From contig CAVTJG010000008.1 of assembly GCA_963735025.1 (NCBI GenBank), positions 62,001 through 126,000 of the forward strand: a stretch of DNA of 64,000 nt, in the 5' to 3' direction. This DNA is from JAABRB01 sp963735025. GTDB lineage: Bacteria; Pseudomonadota; Gammaproteobacteria; Burkholderiales; SG8-39. Shown here one piece after another: positions 10,515-19,962 of the stretch. The translations under genes and the position numbers were made by a program. Each line of letters begins with the position of its first letter. Positions within the stretch are counted from its first letter, which is position 1. The notes beneath the pieces were generated by a model. It saw nothing but the letters and a program-made list of their open reading frames with translations. It ran no database searches and was not told where the DNA came from.

Positions 10515-10588
10515 CCGGTCCCCGAAGATTCGCCCGGCGCGAACCTTCCGCCAGGACAATGTGTTAACATTTTTCCCGGGCATTCTAT

Positions 10589-10608
10589 ACGGCGGCGGGA
10601 GCCGCCGT
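10589..10608. other. Perfect 8-bp palindrome in the parA-argD divergent gap
   Basis: ACGGCGGC, a GGGA loop and GCCGCCGT form a perfect hairpin or operator-like dyad between two divergent genes. It has only a short T-containing tail (TTGCATTTT), so a leader hairpin or protein-binding site is as likely as a terminator. Confidence 0.45.
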
Positions 10609-10621
10609 TTGCATTTTGCTC

Positions 10622-10661
10622 GGGTTTCATTACTTGGGTTTGATTGCTGGGTTTCACTACT
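10622..10661 (+). repeat. Three imperfect 13-14 bp direct repeats upstream of argD
   Basis: GGGTTTCATTACTT (10622-10635), GGGTTTGATTGCT (10636-10648) and GGGTTTCACTACT (10649-10661) lie head to tail 63-102 bp before the argD start. They are much more AT-rich than the surroundings and are placed where a regulator array could sit. Confidence 0.6.
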
Positions 10662-10723
10662 GGATATTGCCCGCTTCGTCAGGTTTGCCCGCTCCATCTT
10701 GATTGCTGCAACGTGGTGCCGAG

Positions 10724-11908
10724 ATGCCATCACACATCATGAACACCTATGCCCGGCTGCCCGTGTCGTTCACGCACGGGCAAGGGGTCTGGCTATGGGA
10801 CGAGGCGGGCAAGAAGTATCTCGACGCCCTCGCCGGCATCGCCGTCTCGGGGCTCGGACATGCCCATCCGGCGATCGTGAAGGCGATCGCGGACCAGGCT
10901 GGCAAGGTCATCCACACATCGAATCTCTACGAGATCCGCCTGCAGGAGACGCTGGCCGACCGTCTGTGCGCACTGTCGGGGATGGACGAAGTTTTCTTCT
11001 GCACCTCCGGATCCGAGGCGAACGAGTGTGCGATCAAGCTCGCGCGCCTCTACGGACACCAGAACGGCGTCGCGAACGGCGCGATCATCGTCATGGAACA
11101 GGCCTGGCATGGGCGCACGCTCGCCACGCTCTCGGCCACCGGTAATCGCAAGGCCCAGGCCGGATTCGAGCCGCTGGTCCCCGGGTTCGTCCGGGTACCG
11201 TACAACGATGCGCACGCCGTGCGCCAGGCCGCCGAGCACACCCGCAACGTCGTCGCGATCCTGGTCGAGGTGCTGCAGGGTGAAGGCGGCATCAATGTCG
11301 CGGACACCGAGTACGTGCGCTTCCTGCGGCAGCTGTGCGACGAACGCAGCTGGCTGCTGATGATCGACGAGGTGCAGAGCGGCATCGGCCGCACCGGCAA
11401 GTGGTTCGCGCATCAGTGGGCGGACGTGAAGCCCGACGTCATGCCGCTCGCGAAGGGACTCGGTTCCGGCGTTCCCATCGGCGCTTGCCTCGCCGCAGGC
11501 CGCGCCGCAGGCGTCTTCAAGCCCGGCAATCACGGCGCGACATTCGGCGGTGGACCGCTCGTGTGCGCCGCCTCGCTCGCCACGCTCGCGGCGATGGACG
11601 ACGGGCGCCTGCTCGCGAATGCCGCGGCGATGGGCGATGCCGTGCGCGACGGGCTGACGGCGGCACTCTCCGGTGTGGGCGCCGTGAAGGAGATTCGCGG
11701 CATGGGACTGATGATCGGGATCGAGCTCGACCGCCCGTGCGGCGAGCTCGTCAAGCTGGCCCTCGCGGACGGACTGCTCATCAACGTCACGGCCGAGCGC
11801 GTCGTGCGCTTGTTGCCGCCGCTGGTGATCAATGCGCAAGAGGTGCGGGAGCTCGTTACGCGCCTCGCCGCGCTCATCCGCGCGTTCGTCGCAAAACAGG
11901 CGGCCTGA
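10724..11908 (+). CDS. argD: Acetylornithine aminotransferase
   Basis: PLP-dependent class III aminotransferase that forms N-acetylornithine from N-acetylglutamate semialdehyde in arginine biosynthesis. Diagnostic stretches are FFCTSGSEANECAIKLAR, WHGRTLATLSATG, the active-site aspartate in LLMIDEVQSGIGRTGKWFAH and the PLP-lysine in PLAKGLGSGVPIGA. The length of 394 aa is normal. The ATG at 10724 is taken as start; an ATG at 10739 (MNTYARLPVSF) is an alternative. It is followed after 17 nt by argF, so the two are likely cotranscribed. Confidence 0.95.
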   Translation: MPSHIMNTYARLPVSFTHGQGVWLWDEAGKKYLDALAGIAVSGLGHAHPAIVKAIADQAGKVIHTSNLYEIRLQETLADRLCALSGMDEVFFCTSGSEANECAIKLARLYGHQNGVANGAIIVMEQAWHGRTLATLSATGNRKAQAGFEPLVPGFVRVPYNDAHAVRQAAEHTRNVVAILVEVLQGEGGINVADTEYVRFLRQLCDERSWLLMIDEVQSGIGRTGKWFAHQWADVKPDVMPLAKGLGSGVPIGACLAAGRAAGVFKPGNHGATFGGGPLVCAASLATLAAMDDGRLLANAAAMGDAVRDGLTAALSGVGAVKEIRGMGLMIGIELDRPCGELVKLALADGLLINVTAERVVRLLPPLVINAQEVRELVTRLAALIRAFVAKQAA

Positions 11909-11925
11909 TCGCCCGCTCCCGCGCC

Positions 11926-12849
11926 GTGGCTGATCCCAGGCATTTTCTGCAGCTCAAGGATTTTTCGCGCGACGAGATCGAGCATCTGTTCGCGCGCACG
12001 ACCTGGATCAAGGACCGGTTCAAGCGCTACGAGCGCTACTGGCCGCTCTCCGACCGCACCCTGGTGATGATCTTCGAGAAAGCGAGCACCCGCACGCGAC
12101 TCTCGTTCGAGGCGGGCATGCAGCAGCTCGGGGGATTCGCGATCTACTTCAACACGCGCGATTCGCAGCTCGGGCGCGGCGAACCGGTCGAGGACGCCGC
12201 GCAGGTGATCTCGCGGATGTGCGACGTGGTGATGATCCGCACTTTCGAGCAGGACATCATCGAGCGGTTCGCACGGCACTCGCGTGTGCCCGTGATCAAC
12301 GGGCTCACCAACGAGTACCATCCGTGCCAGATCCTTGCCGACATCTACACCTACATCGAGCAGCGCGGCTCGATTCGCGGCAAGACGGTCGCCTGGATCG
12401 GCGACTCGAACAACGTATGCAACACCTGGCTGCAGGCTGCGGAGATGTTCGAATTCACGGTCCACGTGTCGACGCCCCCGAAATACGAGGTCGAGCCCGA
12501 CCGGGCCGGCCTGTACGGAACGGGGCACTACGAGCAGTTCACCGACCCGATGGACGCGGCGCGCGGCGCCGACCTCGTGACGACGGACGTGTGGACGAGC
12601 ATGGGGTTCGAGGCCGAGAACGAGGCGCGGCGCCGCGATTTCCAGGACTGGCAGGTCGATGCGGAAATGATGCGCGCGGCGAAATCCGACGCGCTCTTCA
12701 TGCACTGTCTCCCGGCTCATCGCGGCGAAGAAGTCGCGGCGGAAGTGATCGACGGTCCGCAGAGCGCGGTGTGGGAAGAGGCCGAGAATCGCATGCACAC
12801 CCAGAAGGCGCTGCTCGAGTACGTTGTGCTCGGCCGGGTGACCGGCTGA
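11926..12849 (+). CDS. argF: Ornithine carbamoyltransferase
   Basis: Condenses ornithine with carbamoyl phosphate to citrulline. The carbamoyl-phosphate motif STRTR (in FEKASTRTRLSFEAGM), the HPCQILAD loop and the ornithine-binding HCLPAHRGEEV motif are all present. The start is a GTG at 11926 (translated MADPRHFLQLKDFSRDE), 17 nt after the argD stop. The gene has 307 sense codons, the usual size. Order argD-argF-argG gives three consecutive late steps of arginine synthesis. Confidence 0.96.
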   Translation: MADPRHFLQLKDFSRDEIEHLFARTTWIKDRFKRYERYWPLSDRTLVMIFEKASTRTRLSFEAGMQQLGGFAIYFNTRDSQLGRGEPVEDAAQVISRMCDVVMIRTFEQDIIERFARHSRVPVINGLTNEYHPCQILADIYTYIEQRGSIRGKTVAWIGDSNNVCNTWLQAAEMFEFTVHVSTPPKYEVEPDRAGLYGTGHYEQFTDPMDAARGADLVTTDVWTSMGFEAENEARRRDFQDWQVDAEMMRAAKSDALFMHCLPAHRGEEVAAEVIDGPQSAVWEEAENRMHTQKALLEYVVLGRVTG

Positions 12850-12975
12850 CGACGCAGCGGAGATCATCGCCAGAACTTTCCTCCAAGGGCGGCCACTGCG
12901 GCACGCCTCTCCCCCGAGCACCGGACATGGCTAATAAGACAGCAGGAAAAGCGAGCAGCGGCAAAGCAAGGCGAG

Positions 12976-14197
12976 GTGAAGAAGGTCGTGCTCGCCTACT
13001 CCGGCGGGCTGGACACGTCCGTGATCCTCAAGTGGCTGCAGGACGTCTACCACTGCGAGGTGGTGACGTTCACCGCCGACATCGGTCAGGGCGAGGAGGT
13101 CGAGCCAGCTCGCCGCAAGGCCAAGGCGTGCGGGGTGAAGGAAATCTTCATCGAGGACCTGCGCGAGGAATTCGTGCGCGACTTCGTGTTTCCCATGTTT
13201 CGCGCCAACACGGTCTACGAAGGCGAGTACCTGCTGGGGACATCCATCGCGCGCCCGCTGATCGCCAAGCGCCTCGTCGAGATTGCGCGCAAGACCGGCG
13301 CCGACGCGATCTCCCACGGTGCGACCGGCAAGGGCAACGATCAGGTCCGCTTCGAGCTCGGCGCCTATGCGCTGATGCCCGACGTGAAGATCATTGCACC
13401 GTGGCGCGAATGGGATCTCAATTCGCGCGAGAAGCTGCTGCGCTACGCCGAGACCCACAAAATTCCGGTGGACTTCAAGAAAAAGAAGGGGGGGGGCGCA
13501 CCGTATTCGATGGACGCCAATCTCCTGCACATCTCCTACGAGGGCGGGATCCTGGAGGACCCGAACTACGAGCCCGAGGAGTCGATGTGGCGGATCACCG
13601 TCAGCCCCGAGAAGGCGCCGGGCCGGCCCGAGCACGTCGAGCTCGCGTACGAGCGCGGCGACATCGTCGCCGTGAATGGCCGGCGCATGACGCCCGCGAA
13701 GGTGCTTGCCGCCCTGAACGGTCATGGGCGGCAGGCATGGCATCGGCCGGCTGGACATGGTGGAGAACCGCTACGTCGGCATGAAGTCGCGCGGCTGCTA
13801 CGAGACGCCGGGCGGCACGATCATGCTCAAGGCGCATCGCGCGATGGAGTCGATCACGCTGGACCGCGAGGTGCTCGCGCTCAAGGACGACCTCATGCCG
13901 CGGTATGGGCGTCTGATCTACAACGGGTACTGGTTCAGCCCGGAGCGCCGGCTGCTCCAGACGCTGATCGACGAGTCCCAGCAACCCGTCAACGGCAGCG
14001 TGCGACTGAAGCTCTACAAGGGGACCGTCCTGGTCGTGGGCCGGGAATCGAAGTCCGACTCGCTCTTCGACCCGACGATCGCGACCTTCGAGGAGGACCA
14101 GGGCGCTTACGACCAGGCGGACGCGGCCGGTTTCATCAAGCTGAACGCCCTGCGCCTGCGCATCGAAGCGAATCTCCGCCGGAAGCGGCGCAAATAG
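12976..14197 (+). CDS. argG: Argininosuccinate synthase (one frameshift)
   Basis: ATP-dependent ligation of citrulline and aspartate. The N-terminus MKKVVLAYSGGLDTSVILKW contains the PP-loop SGGLDTS, and SHGATGKGNDQVRFEL is characteristic. One extra base near 13720 separates LAALN from MGGRHGIGRLDMVENR; the corrected gene is 407 codons. I use the GTG at 12976, preceded by AAGG. An ATG at 12927 opens a lysine-rich segment (MANKTAGKASSGKAR) that could be an N-terminal extension if another extra base lies in between. Follows argF by 126 nt. Confidence 0.93.
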
Positions 14198-14254
14198 AGA
14201 GCCCCGCAGCAGTTCGCGTTCTCCCTCTCCTGTCTCGGTCGCAAAGGAGCGCAC

Positions 14255-15322
14255 ATGGCGGAAATTCTCGGTCTCGGCCTCTCGCACTACCCGCCGCTCT
14301 GTCTGCCCGACGCGGACATGGCCAGCCTCCTGCGCTGGACGCTTAAGGATCCGTCGATCCCTGCGGCGGAAAAGGACGTCGCCAACTGGCCGGCGCCCAT
14401 GCAGGAAGAGTGGGCGAGTGACGGCGGCGCGCGCGCCGCCGGCGCGCACCGTCAGGCGCTGGTCGCGGGGTTCGACCGCGTGCGCGCGGCGCTCGATGCG
14501 TTCCAGCCGGATGTCGTCGTGATCTGGGGCGACGATCAGTACGAGAACTTCAAGGAGGACTTGATCCCGCCATTCGCGGTTCTCGCCTTCGACGATTTCG
14601 ACCTCTATCCATGGGGCCACGCGCAGACGTCGTCGATGATGAAGGACAAGGCCAACGTCTGGGGAGAGGATGCCTCGAAGCACTACCGCCTGCGCGGCAG
14701 GCCGGACATCGCCCGGTACCTCGTGGCGGGGCTGCTCGAGCGCGACATCGACGTCGCCTATGCGTACAAGCCGCTTCACCACGCGAGCATTGCGCACGCC
14801 TTCACCAATACGATTCTCTACCTCGACTACCACCGCAAGGGCTACGAGCACCCGACGATCTGCTTTCCGGTCAACTGCTACGGACGGCGTGTGGTGTCGT
14901 GCCGAGGGTTCCTCACGCAAATGGACGCTGCGGTCGAGCTCGATCCGCCCTCGCCTTCTCCGAAGCGCTTCATGCAGGTCGGCGCAGCGACGGCGCGCGT
15001 GCTCAAGGACAGCCCCTGGCGCGTGGCGCTGATCGCCTCCTCGAGCTGGTCGCACGCCTTTCTTTGCGATGCGACCTGGCGCCTGCGTCCCGATATCGCC
15101 GCCGACCGGCGGCTGTATGAAGCGCTGCGCGCCGGCGACTACGACGCATGGCGCGCGACCTCGCTCAAGGCGGTCGAGGATGCGGGGCAGCAGGAGGTGC
15201 TCAACTGGTTCGCGTTCGCCGGTGCGATGGAGGAACTCGGCGCGCGTCTGGAGTGGAGCGAATTCGTGGAGACGCACGTCTTCAACTCGAACAAGGTCTT
15301 CGCGGTCTATGGGACCGCTTGA
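14255..15322 (+). CDS. LigB-type class III extradiol dioxygenase family protein
   Basis: A 355-aa member of the protocatechuate 4,5-dioxygenase beta-subunit (LigB) superfamily, non-heme Fe(II) enzymes that open catecholic rings. Visible family features are the N-terminal GLGLSHYPPL with His11 as a probable iron ligand, VVVIWGDDQYENFKED, a histidine-rich core (KPLHHASIAHAFTN), and the SSWSHAFL helix. The ATG at 14255 follows AAAGGAG. It is the first gene of a rightward run with hyi, a tartronate semialdehyde reductase and amidohydrolases, so its substrate may belong to that pathway and not to aromatic catabolism. The substrate is not known. Confidence 0.82.
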   Translation: MAEILGLGLSHYPPLCLPDADMASLLRWTLKDPSIPAAEKDVANWPAPMQEEWASDGGARAAGAHRQALVAGFDRVRAALDAFQPDVVVIWGDDQYENFKEDLIPPFAVLAFDDFDLYPWGHAQTSSMMKDKANVWGEDASKHYRLRGRPDIARYLVAGLLERDIDVAYAYKPLHHASIAHAFTNTILYLDYHRKGYEHPTICFPVNCYGRRVVSCRGFLTQMDAAVELDPPSPSPKRFMQVGAATARVLKDSPWRVALIASSSWSHAFLCDATWRLRPDIAADRRLYEALRAGDYDAWRATSLKAVEDAGQQEVLNWFAFAGAMEELGARLEWSEFVETHVFNSNKVFAVYGTA

Positions 15323-15343
15323 AGGAAATCGAAAGGGATCGCC

Positions 15344-16120
15344 ATGCCGAAGCTCTGCGCCAACCTGAGCCTGCTCTACACCGAACTCGATTTCATGGAT
15401 CGTTTTGCCGCGGCGGCGAAATCGGGATTCAAGGGTGTCGAATACCTGTTCCCGTACGCCTACCCCAAGGACGAGCTGGCCGAAGCGCTCGCGCGCAACA
15501 AGCTCGTCCAGGTGCTGCACAACATGCCGGCGGGCGACTGGGCGAAGGGAGACCGCGGCTTGGCGTGCCAGCCCGACCGGGTGGGCGAGTTCCAGGACGG
15601 CGTGGGCAAGGCGATCGAGTACGCGACCGCGCTCGGTTGCAAGCAGGTGAACTGTCTCGCGGGCCTCGCGCCGCAAGGGGTCGCACCCGAGAAGCTACGC
15701 GCGACGTTCGTCGCGAACCTCCGGTTCGCCGCGGAGAAGACGAAAGCAGCCGGCATCCGGCTCGTGACCGAGCCGGTGAACAATCGCGACGTACCCGGCT
15801 TCTACCTCAATCGATCGCAGCAGGCGCTGGAGATCATGGACGAGGTCGGCTCCGACAACCTCTGGCTGCAGTACGACATCTACCACATGCAGATCATGGA
15901 AGGTAACCTCGCCCGGACGATCGAGGCGAATCTCGCGCGCATCAATCACATGCAGCTCGCCGACAACCCCGGGCGCCACGAGCCCGGCTCCGGCGAGATC
16001 AACTATCCCTTCCTCTTCGGCTGGATCGACCGGATCGGCTATCCGGGCTGGATCGGCTGCGAGTACAACCCGCAGGCAGGCACCGTCCCGGGCCTGGGTT
16101 GGGCAAAACCCTATCTCTGA
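15344..16120 (+). CDS. hyi: Hydroxypyruvate isomerase family protein
   Basis: TIM-barrel isomerase of the Hyi/xylose isomerase-like family, which interconverts hydroxypyruvate and tartronate semialdehyde in glyoxylate assimilation. It has the classical N-terminus MPKLCANLSLLYTELDFMDR, followed by GVEYLFPYAYPKDELAEALA, and the metal-site motifs VTEPVNNRDVPGFYL, QYDIYHMQIMEG and HMQLADNPGRHEPGSGEI. Its 258 aa match the family. It lies 21 nt after the LigB-type gene and 20 nt before glxR, an operon-like arrangement. Confidence 0.93.
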   Translation: MPKLCANLSLLYTELDFMDRFAAAAKSGFKGVEYLFPYAYPKDELAEALARNKLVQVLHNMPAGDWAKGDRGLACQPDRVGEFQDGVGKAIEYATALGCKQVNCLAGLAPQGVAPEKLRATFVANLRFAAEKTKAAGIRLVTEPVNNRDVPGFYLNRSQQALEIMDEVGSDNLWLQYDIYHMQIMEGNLARTIEANLARINHMQLADNPGRHEPGSGEINYPFLFGWIDRIGYPGWIGCEYNPQAGTVPGLGWAKPYL

Positions 16121-16140
16121 AATTCACTTGGAGGCCTGAC

Positions 16141-17043
16141 ATGAAAATCGGATTCATCGGACTCGGCATCATGGGCAAGCCCATGGCCGGGCACTTGATC
16201 GCTGGCGGCCACGAGGCCTATCTCAACAGTCGCAGCGGCGTGCCCGCGGAACTTTCCGCCAAGGGCAAGAGTTGCACGAGCCCGAAGGAGGTCGCGCAGA
16301 AGGCCGACGTGATCTTTCTCATGGTCCCGGACACCCCCGACGTGGAGAAGGTGCTCTTCGGCGAGAACGGCGTCGCGGAAGGACTCTCGAAGGGCAAGAT
16401 CGTCGTCGACATGAGCTCGATCTCGCCGATCGAGACCAAGCGCTTCGCGAAGCGGATCAACGACCTCGGCTGCAAGTACCTGGATGCGCCCGTATCGGGC
16501 GGCGAAGTGGGCGCGAAGAACGCCGCCCTCACGATCATGGTCGGCGGCGAAGAGGACACGTTTGCCAAGGTGAAGCCGCTCTTCGAGCTCATGGGCAAGA
16601 ACATCACGCTCGTCGGCGGCAATGGCGACGGTCAGACGTGCAAGGTCGCCAACCAGATCATCGTCGGCGGAAACATCGCCGTCGCTGCCGAGGCGCTGCT
16701 GTTCGCATCCAAGGCGGGTGCCGATCCCGCCAAGGTTCGCCAGGCGCTGATGGGCGGATTCGCGTCCTCCAAGATCCTCGAGGTGCACGGGGAGCGGATG
16801 ATCAAGCGGACCTTCGATCCGGGATTTCGCATCGAGTTGCATCTGAAGGACCTTTCGCTTGCCGTCACCGGCGCCCGAGCGCTCGCCATGTCGCTGCCGC
16901 TCACCGCGATCACCCAGCAGCTCATGAACGCGTGCGTAGCAAACGGGGGCGCCGCGTGGGATCACTCCGCCACGGTCCGCGCGCTCGAGAAGCTCGCCAA
17001 CTTCGAGGTCGGCCAGAAAATCGGCACCGAGAAACGCGATTGA
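16141..17043 (+). CDS. glxR: 2-hydroxy-3-oxopropionate (tartronate semialdehyde) reductase
   Basis: NAD(P)-dependent beta-hydroxyacid dehydrogenase that reduces tartronate semialdehyde to D-glycerate. The nucleotide-binding motif is GFIGLGIMGKPMAGHL, the substrate motif DAPVSGGEVGAKNAALTIM, and the catalytic lysine lies in QTCKVANQI. The ATG at 16141 follows GGAGG by 8 nt and gives 300 aa. Pairing with hyi is typical of glyoxylate use through tartronate semialdehyde, but the usual glyoxylate carboligase gene is not in this window. Confidence 0.93.
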   Translation: MKIGFIGLGIMGKPMAGHLIAGGHEAYLNSRSGVPAELSAKGKSCTSPKEVAQKADVIFLMVPDTPDVEKVLFGENGVAEGLSKGKIVVDMSSISPIETKRFAKRINDLGCKYLDAPVSGGEVGAKNAALTIMVGGEEDTFAKVKPLFELMGKNITLVGGNGDGQTCKVANQIIVGGNIAVAAEALLFASKAGADPAKVRQALMGGFASSKILEVHGERMIKRTFDPGFRIELHLKDLSLAVTGARALAMSLPLTAITQQLMNACVANGGAAWDHSATVRALEKLANFEVGQKIGTEKRD

Positions 17044-17086
17044 CCGCCTGCCCGCGACTCGCTCGGTGACTGGCGGAAGAGAATCC

Positions 17087-18336
17087 GTGACCGACCCGAT
17101 GGTCCTTTCGGGCGCGCGCATCATGGCGCGCGCGGAAGCCCTTGCGCGCTGTTCCGAGCAGCCGGATGGGCTCACCCGCGTCTTCCTGTCCAAGGAGCAC
17201 CGCGCGGCGAACGAGCTCACGATCGGCTGGATGCGCGAGGCCGGCATGACTGCACGCGTCGACGCGATGGGAAACGCGGTCGGCCGGTACGAAGGAGATC
17301 GTCCGGACCTGCCCTGCCTGATGATCGGCTCGCATCTCGACACCGTGCGGGACGCCGGCCGTTACGACGGCATGCTCGGCGTCATCACGGCGATCGAGTG
17401 CGTCAGCGCGTTGCACGCCCGTGGCAGGCGCCTTCCGTTCGCCGTGGAGGTGCTGGGATTCGGCGACGAGGAAGGTGTGCGCTTCAACGCGACGCTGATC
17501 GGCAGCCGGGCGGTGGCCGGCACGCTCCGCAGAGAAGTACTCGACTCGGTCGACCGCGACGGCATAAGCATGCGCGAGGCGCTGCGCCGCTTCGACCTCG
17601 ATCCGGAATCGCGTCGGGGAGGCGACGAGGCGAAGAGAAGACGTGCTCGCCTATGCCGAGCTCCACATCGAGCAGGGGCCGGTGCTCGAGGCCGAGGGCC
17701 TGCCGGTCGGCGTTGGTCACGGCGATAAACGGTGCCAGCCGCTACGCGATCGAGATCGACGGCGTGGCCGGCCACGCCGGCACGGTGCCGATGGCATTGC
17801 GCCAGGACGCGATGGCCGCAGCGGCCGAATGCGTCCTCGCCGTCGAGCGCCGCGCGGACGTCGAGCCCGAGCTCGTCGGCACGGTCGGGAAGCTCGAGTG
17901 CCTTCCGGGCGCGGTGAACGTGGTCCCTGGCAAGGTGAGGTTCACGATGGACGTCCGCTCGCCGCGCGACGACTCACGACTCACCGCCGCGGCCGAGCTC
18001 GTTCGCGAGATGCAGGCGATATGCGACCGGCGCGGCGTGCACATCAAGATCGCGAAAACGCACGAAGGAAAGTCGGCGCCTTGCGCCGGCTGGCTGCAAG
18101 CGCAGATCGGCGATGCGATCGCCGCCGAAGGGTTCCCGGTGCGCGCGCTCCCGAGCGGCGCCGGCCACGACGGCATGGCGATGATCGATCTGGCCGACAT
18201 CGGGATGCTCTTCGTCCGCTGCGAGAAGGGCGTCAGCCACAATCCGGCCGAGGCGATCACGCTCGCCGACGCCGAGATCGGGGCGCGGGTGTTCCTGCGC
18301 TTCATCGAGCGCTTCGACCCGACGAGAAAGCCATGA
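17087..18336 (+). CDS. Zn-dependent M20 amidohydrolase, allantoate amidohydrolase/hydantoinase type (two frameshifts)
   Basis: Metal-dependent amidase of the AllC/HyuC/beta-ureidopropionase branch, which hydrolyses N-carbamoyl or ureido compounds. Metal ligands are visible in GSHLDTV, GRYDGMLGV, GFGDEEGVRF, LHIEQGPVLE and the final GVSHNPAEA. Two extra bases, near 17638 and 17720, break the frame; the corrected gene is exactly 416 codons. I choose the GTG at 17087 because GGAAGAG precedes it; a GTG at 17066 is in frame upstream. Next to purine genes, allantoate is the most likely substrate, but N-carbamoyl amino acids cannot be excluded. The stop overlaps the next ATG (ATGA). Confidence 0.88.
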
Positions 18337-19580
18337 GCGCCAGCGAGACTATCCGCGCGTATCTCGCCGATCAGCGTGAGGCGCAGGCGCGCTTTCTGGC
18401 CGCGCTCGTGAAGGTGCCGTCCGACAACCCGCCTGGCGACTGCCGACCACACGCGGAGCGCGCGGCGCACCTGCTCGAAGCGCTCGGCTTCACGGTAGAA
18501 CGCCACGCGGTCCCCGCAGCGCTGGTCCGCGAAAACGGAATGATCTCGTGCACGAATCTCGTGGTTCGCCAGCGGCTCGGCGCCGGCGGACCCACCATCG
18601 CCTGTAATGCGCACGGCGACGTCGTGCCGCCCGGCCGCGGGTGGATGACCGATCCGTACGGTGCGGAAATTCGCGACGGGCGAATGTACGGGCGCGGCGT
18701 GGCAGTGTCGAAATCCGATTTCGCAACTTACGCCTTCGCGCTGCTGGCGCTACGGCATTCGGGTGCCCCGCTCGCGGGCGCCATCGAGCTCCACTTCACG
18801 TACGACGAGGAGGCGGGCGGCGCGATCGGCCCGAAGTGGCTGATCGAGCAGGGCATCACCAAGCCGGACTACGCACTCTCGGCGGGCTTCTCGTACGGCG
18901 TGACGACCGCCCACAACGGCTGCCTGCATCTCGAGGTCGAGGTGTTCGGAAAGTCCGGCCATGCCGCCGAACCGCAGAAAGGGCACGACGCGCTCGAGGC
19001 GGCCGCCCTCATCCTGCACGATCTTTATGCCTATCGTAAGGCGCTCACGGCGCTCGAGTCGAAGATTCCAGGCATCGGCCACCCGACGATGGTCGTCGGA
19101 CTCATCGAGGGCGGCATCAACACCAACGTCGTACCGGACCACGTCGTGTTTCGACTGGATCGGCGCATCATCCCCGACGAGATCCCGGGCGCCGCGGAGC
19201 GCTTTCTGAACGCACTCATCAGGGAATCGGTGCGCAAGCTGGATGGAATCCGCGTCGAAGTACGGCGCATCCTGTTCGCGGCGCCGTTTGTGCCGCTACC
19301 GGGACAGGAGCGGCTGCTCGATGCGATCATTCGCCATGCGAGTGCCGTTTTCGGCGTCGAGGTGAAGCCGCACGGCGTGCCCCTCTACACGGACGCACGA
19401 CATTATTCGGAGGCAGGTATTCCCACTGTACTGTACGGCGCCGGCCCCCGGACGCTCGAGGAAGCGAACGGCCATCGTGCGGACGAGAACCTCCTGCTGG
19501 ACGATCTCTACAAGGCGACCGAAGTCGTCGCGCTCACTTTTCTCGATCTGCTCGATGCCGACAACCAGGGGGCACGATGA
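18333..19580 (+). CDS. M20 family metallopeptidase (ArgE/DapE-like)
   Basis: Zn-dependent exopeptidase-like hydrolase of 415 aa. Signature stretches are NAHGDVVPPG, GRGVAVSKSDFATYAFAL, the catalytic glutamates in FTYDEEAGGAIGPKW, the dimerisation-domain histidine in FGKSGHAAEPQKGHDALEA, and the C-terminal YTDARHYSEAGIPTVLYG. The ATG at 18333 overlaps the upstream stop by four bases, and the stop overlaps the next gene in the same way, so three genes are translationally coupled. The substrate is unknown; the context suggests an amide or N-acyl intermediate of a nitrogenous compound. Confidence 0.9.
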   Translation: MSASETIRAYLADQREAQARFLAALVKVPSDNPPGDCRPHAERAAHLLEALGFTVERHAVPAALVRENGMISCTNLVVRQRLGAGGPTIACNAHGDVVPPGRGWMTDPYGAEIRDGRMYGRGVAVSKSDFATYAFALLALRHSGAPLAGAIELHFTYDEEAGGAIGPKWLIEQGITKPDYALSAGFSYGVTTAHNGCLHLEVEVFGKSGHAAEPQKGHDALEAAALILHDLYAYRKALTALESKIPGIGHPTMVVGLIEGGINTNVVPDHVVFRLDRRIIPDEIPGAAERFLNALIRESVRKLDGIRVEVRRILFAAPFVPLPGQERLLDAIIRHASAVFGVEVKPHGVPLYTDARHYSEAGIPTVLYGAGPRTLEEANGHRADENLLLDDLYKATEVVALTFLDLLDADNQGAR

Positions 19581-19948
19581 CCAGGATCCGGATCAAGTGG
19601 CCCAAAGGCGAGGTCGCTGCCGAGCTCGGCGACACGGCAACGGCCCGGGCGCTCGTCGCCGCACTGCCCGCCCGCTCGCGCGCAAATACGTGGGGCGAGG
19701 AGGTCTACTTCACCGTGCCGGTCACCGTAAAAAAGGAGAAGGGTGCCAGGGAGGTCGTGCCGCCGGGCACCGTCTGCTTCTGGGTCGAGGGAAGCTCGCT
19801 CGCCCTCCCCTACGGACCGACTCCGGTGTCGAAGGGTGACGAGTGCCGGCTCGTGACTTCGGTGAACATCCTGGGCAAGCTCGACGGCGATCCCCGCGTC
19901 CTGGCGGGGATACGGGACGGCGATTCCGTCGAAGTCTCGATCGCGTAA
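19577..19948 (+). CDS. Cyclophilin-like fold protein (DUF3830-like)
   Basis: A 123-aa protein starting MTRIRIKWPKGEVAAELGD, with FTVPVTVKKEKGAREVVPPG and a C-terminal half with VCFWVEGSSLALPYGPTPVS. This pattern fits the small cyclophilin-like family often found beside M20 or amidohydrolase genes. It overlaps the upstream stop by four bases (ATGA) and precedes puuD by 14 nt. No catalytic role is established for the family; a binding or enzyme-partner function is my inference. Confidence 0.75.
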   Translation: MTRIRIKWPKGEVAAELGDTATARALVAALPARSRANTWGEEVYFTVPVTVKKEKGAREVVPPGTVCFWVEGSSLALPYGPTPVSKGDECRLVTSVNILGKLDGDPRVLAGIRDGDSVEVSIA

Positions 19949-19962
19949 CGGAGATTCGGGGC

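Noticed and set aside
12927..12976. ATG at 12927 as the argG start
   Set aside because: Not in frame with argG as sequenced; it would need another extra base, and the GTG at 12976 gives the usual N-terminus.
13601..15676. A 691-codon open frame on the minus strand across argG, the LigB-type gene and hyi
   Set aside because: It is antisense to three genes with clear homology; long antisense frames are expected in such GC-rich DNA, and its translation shows no recognisable domain.
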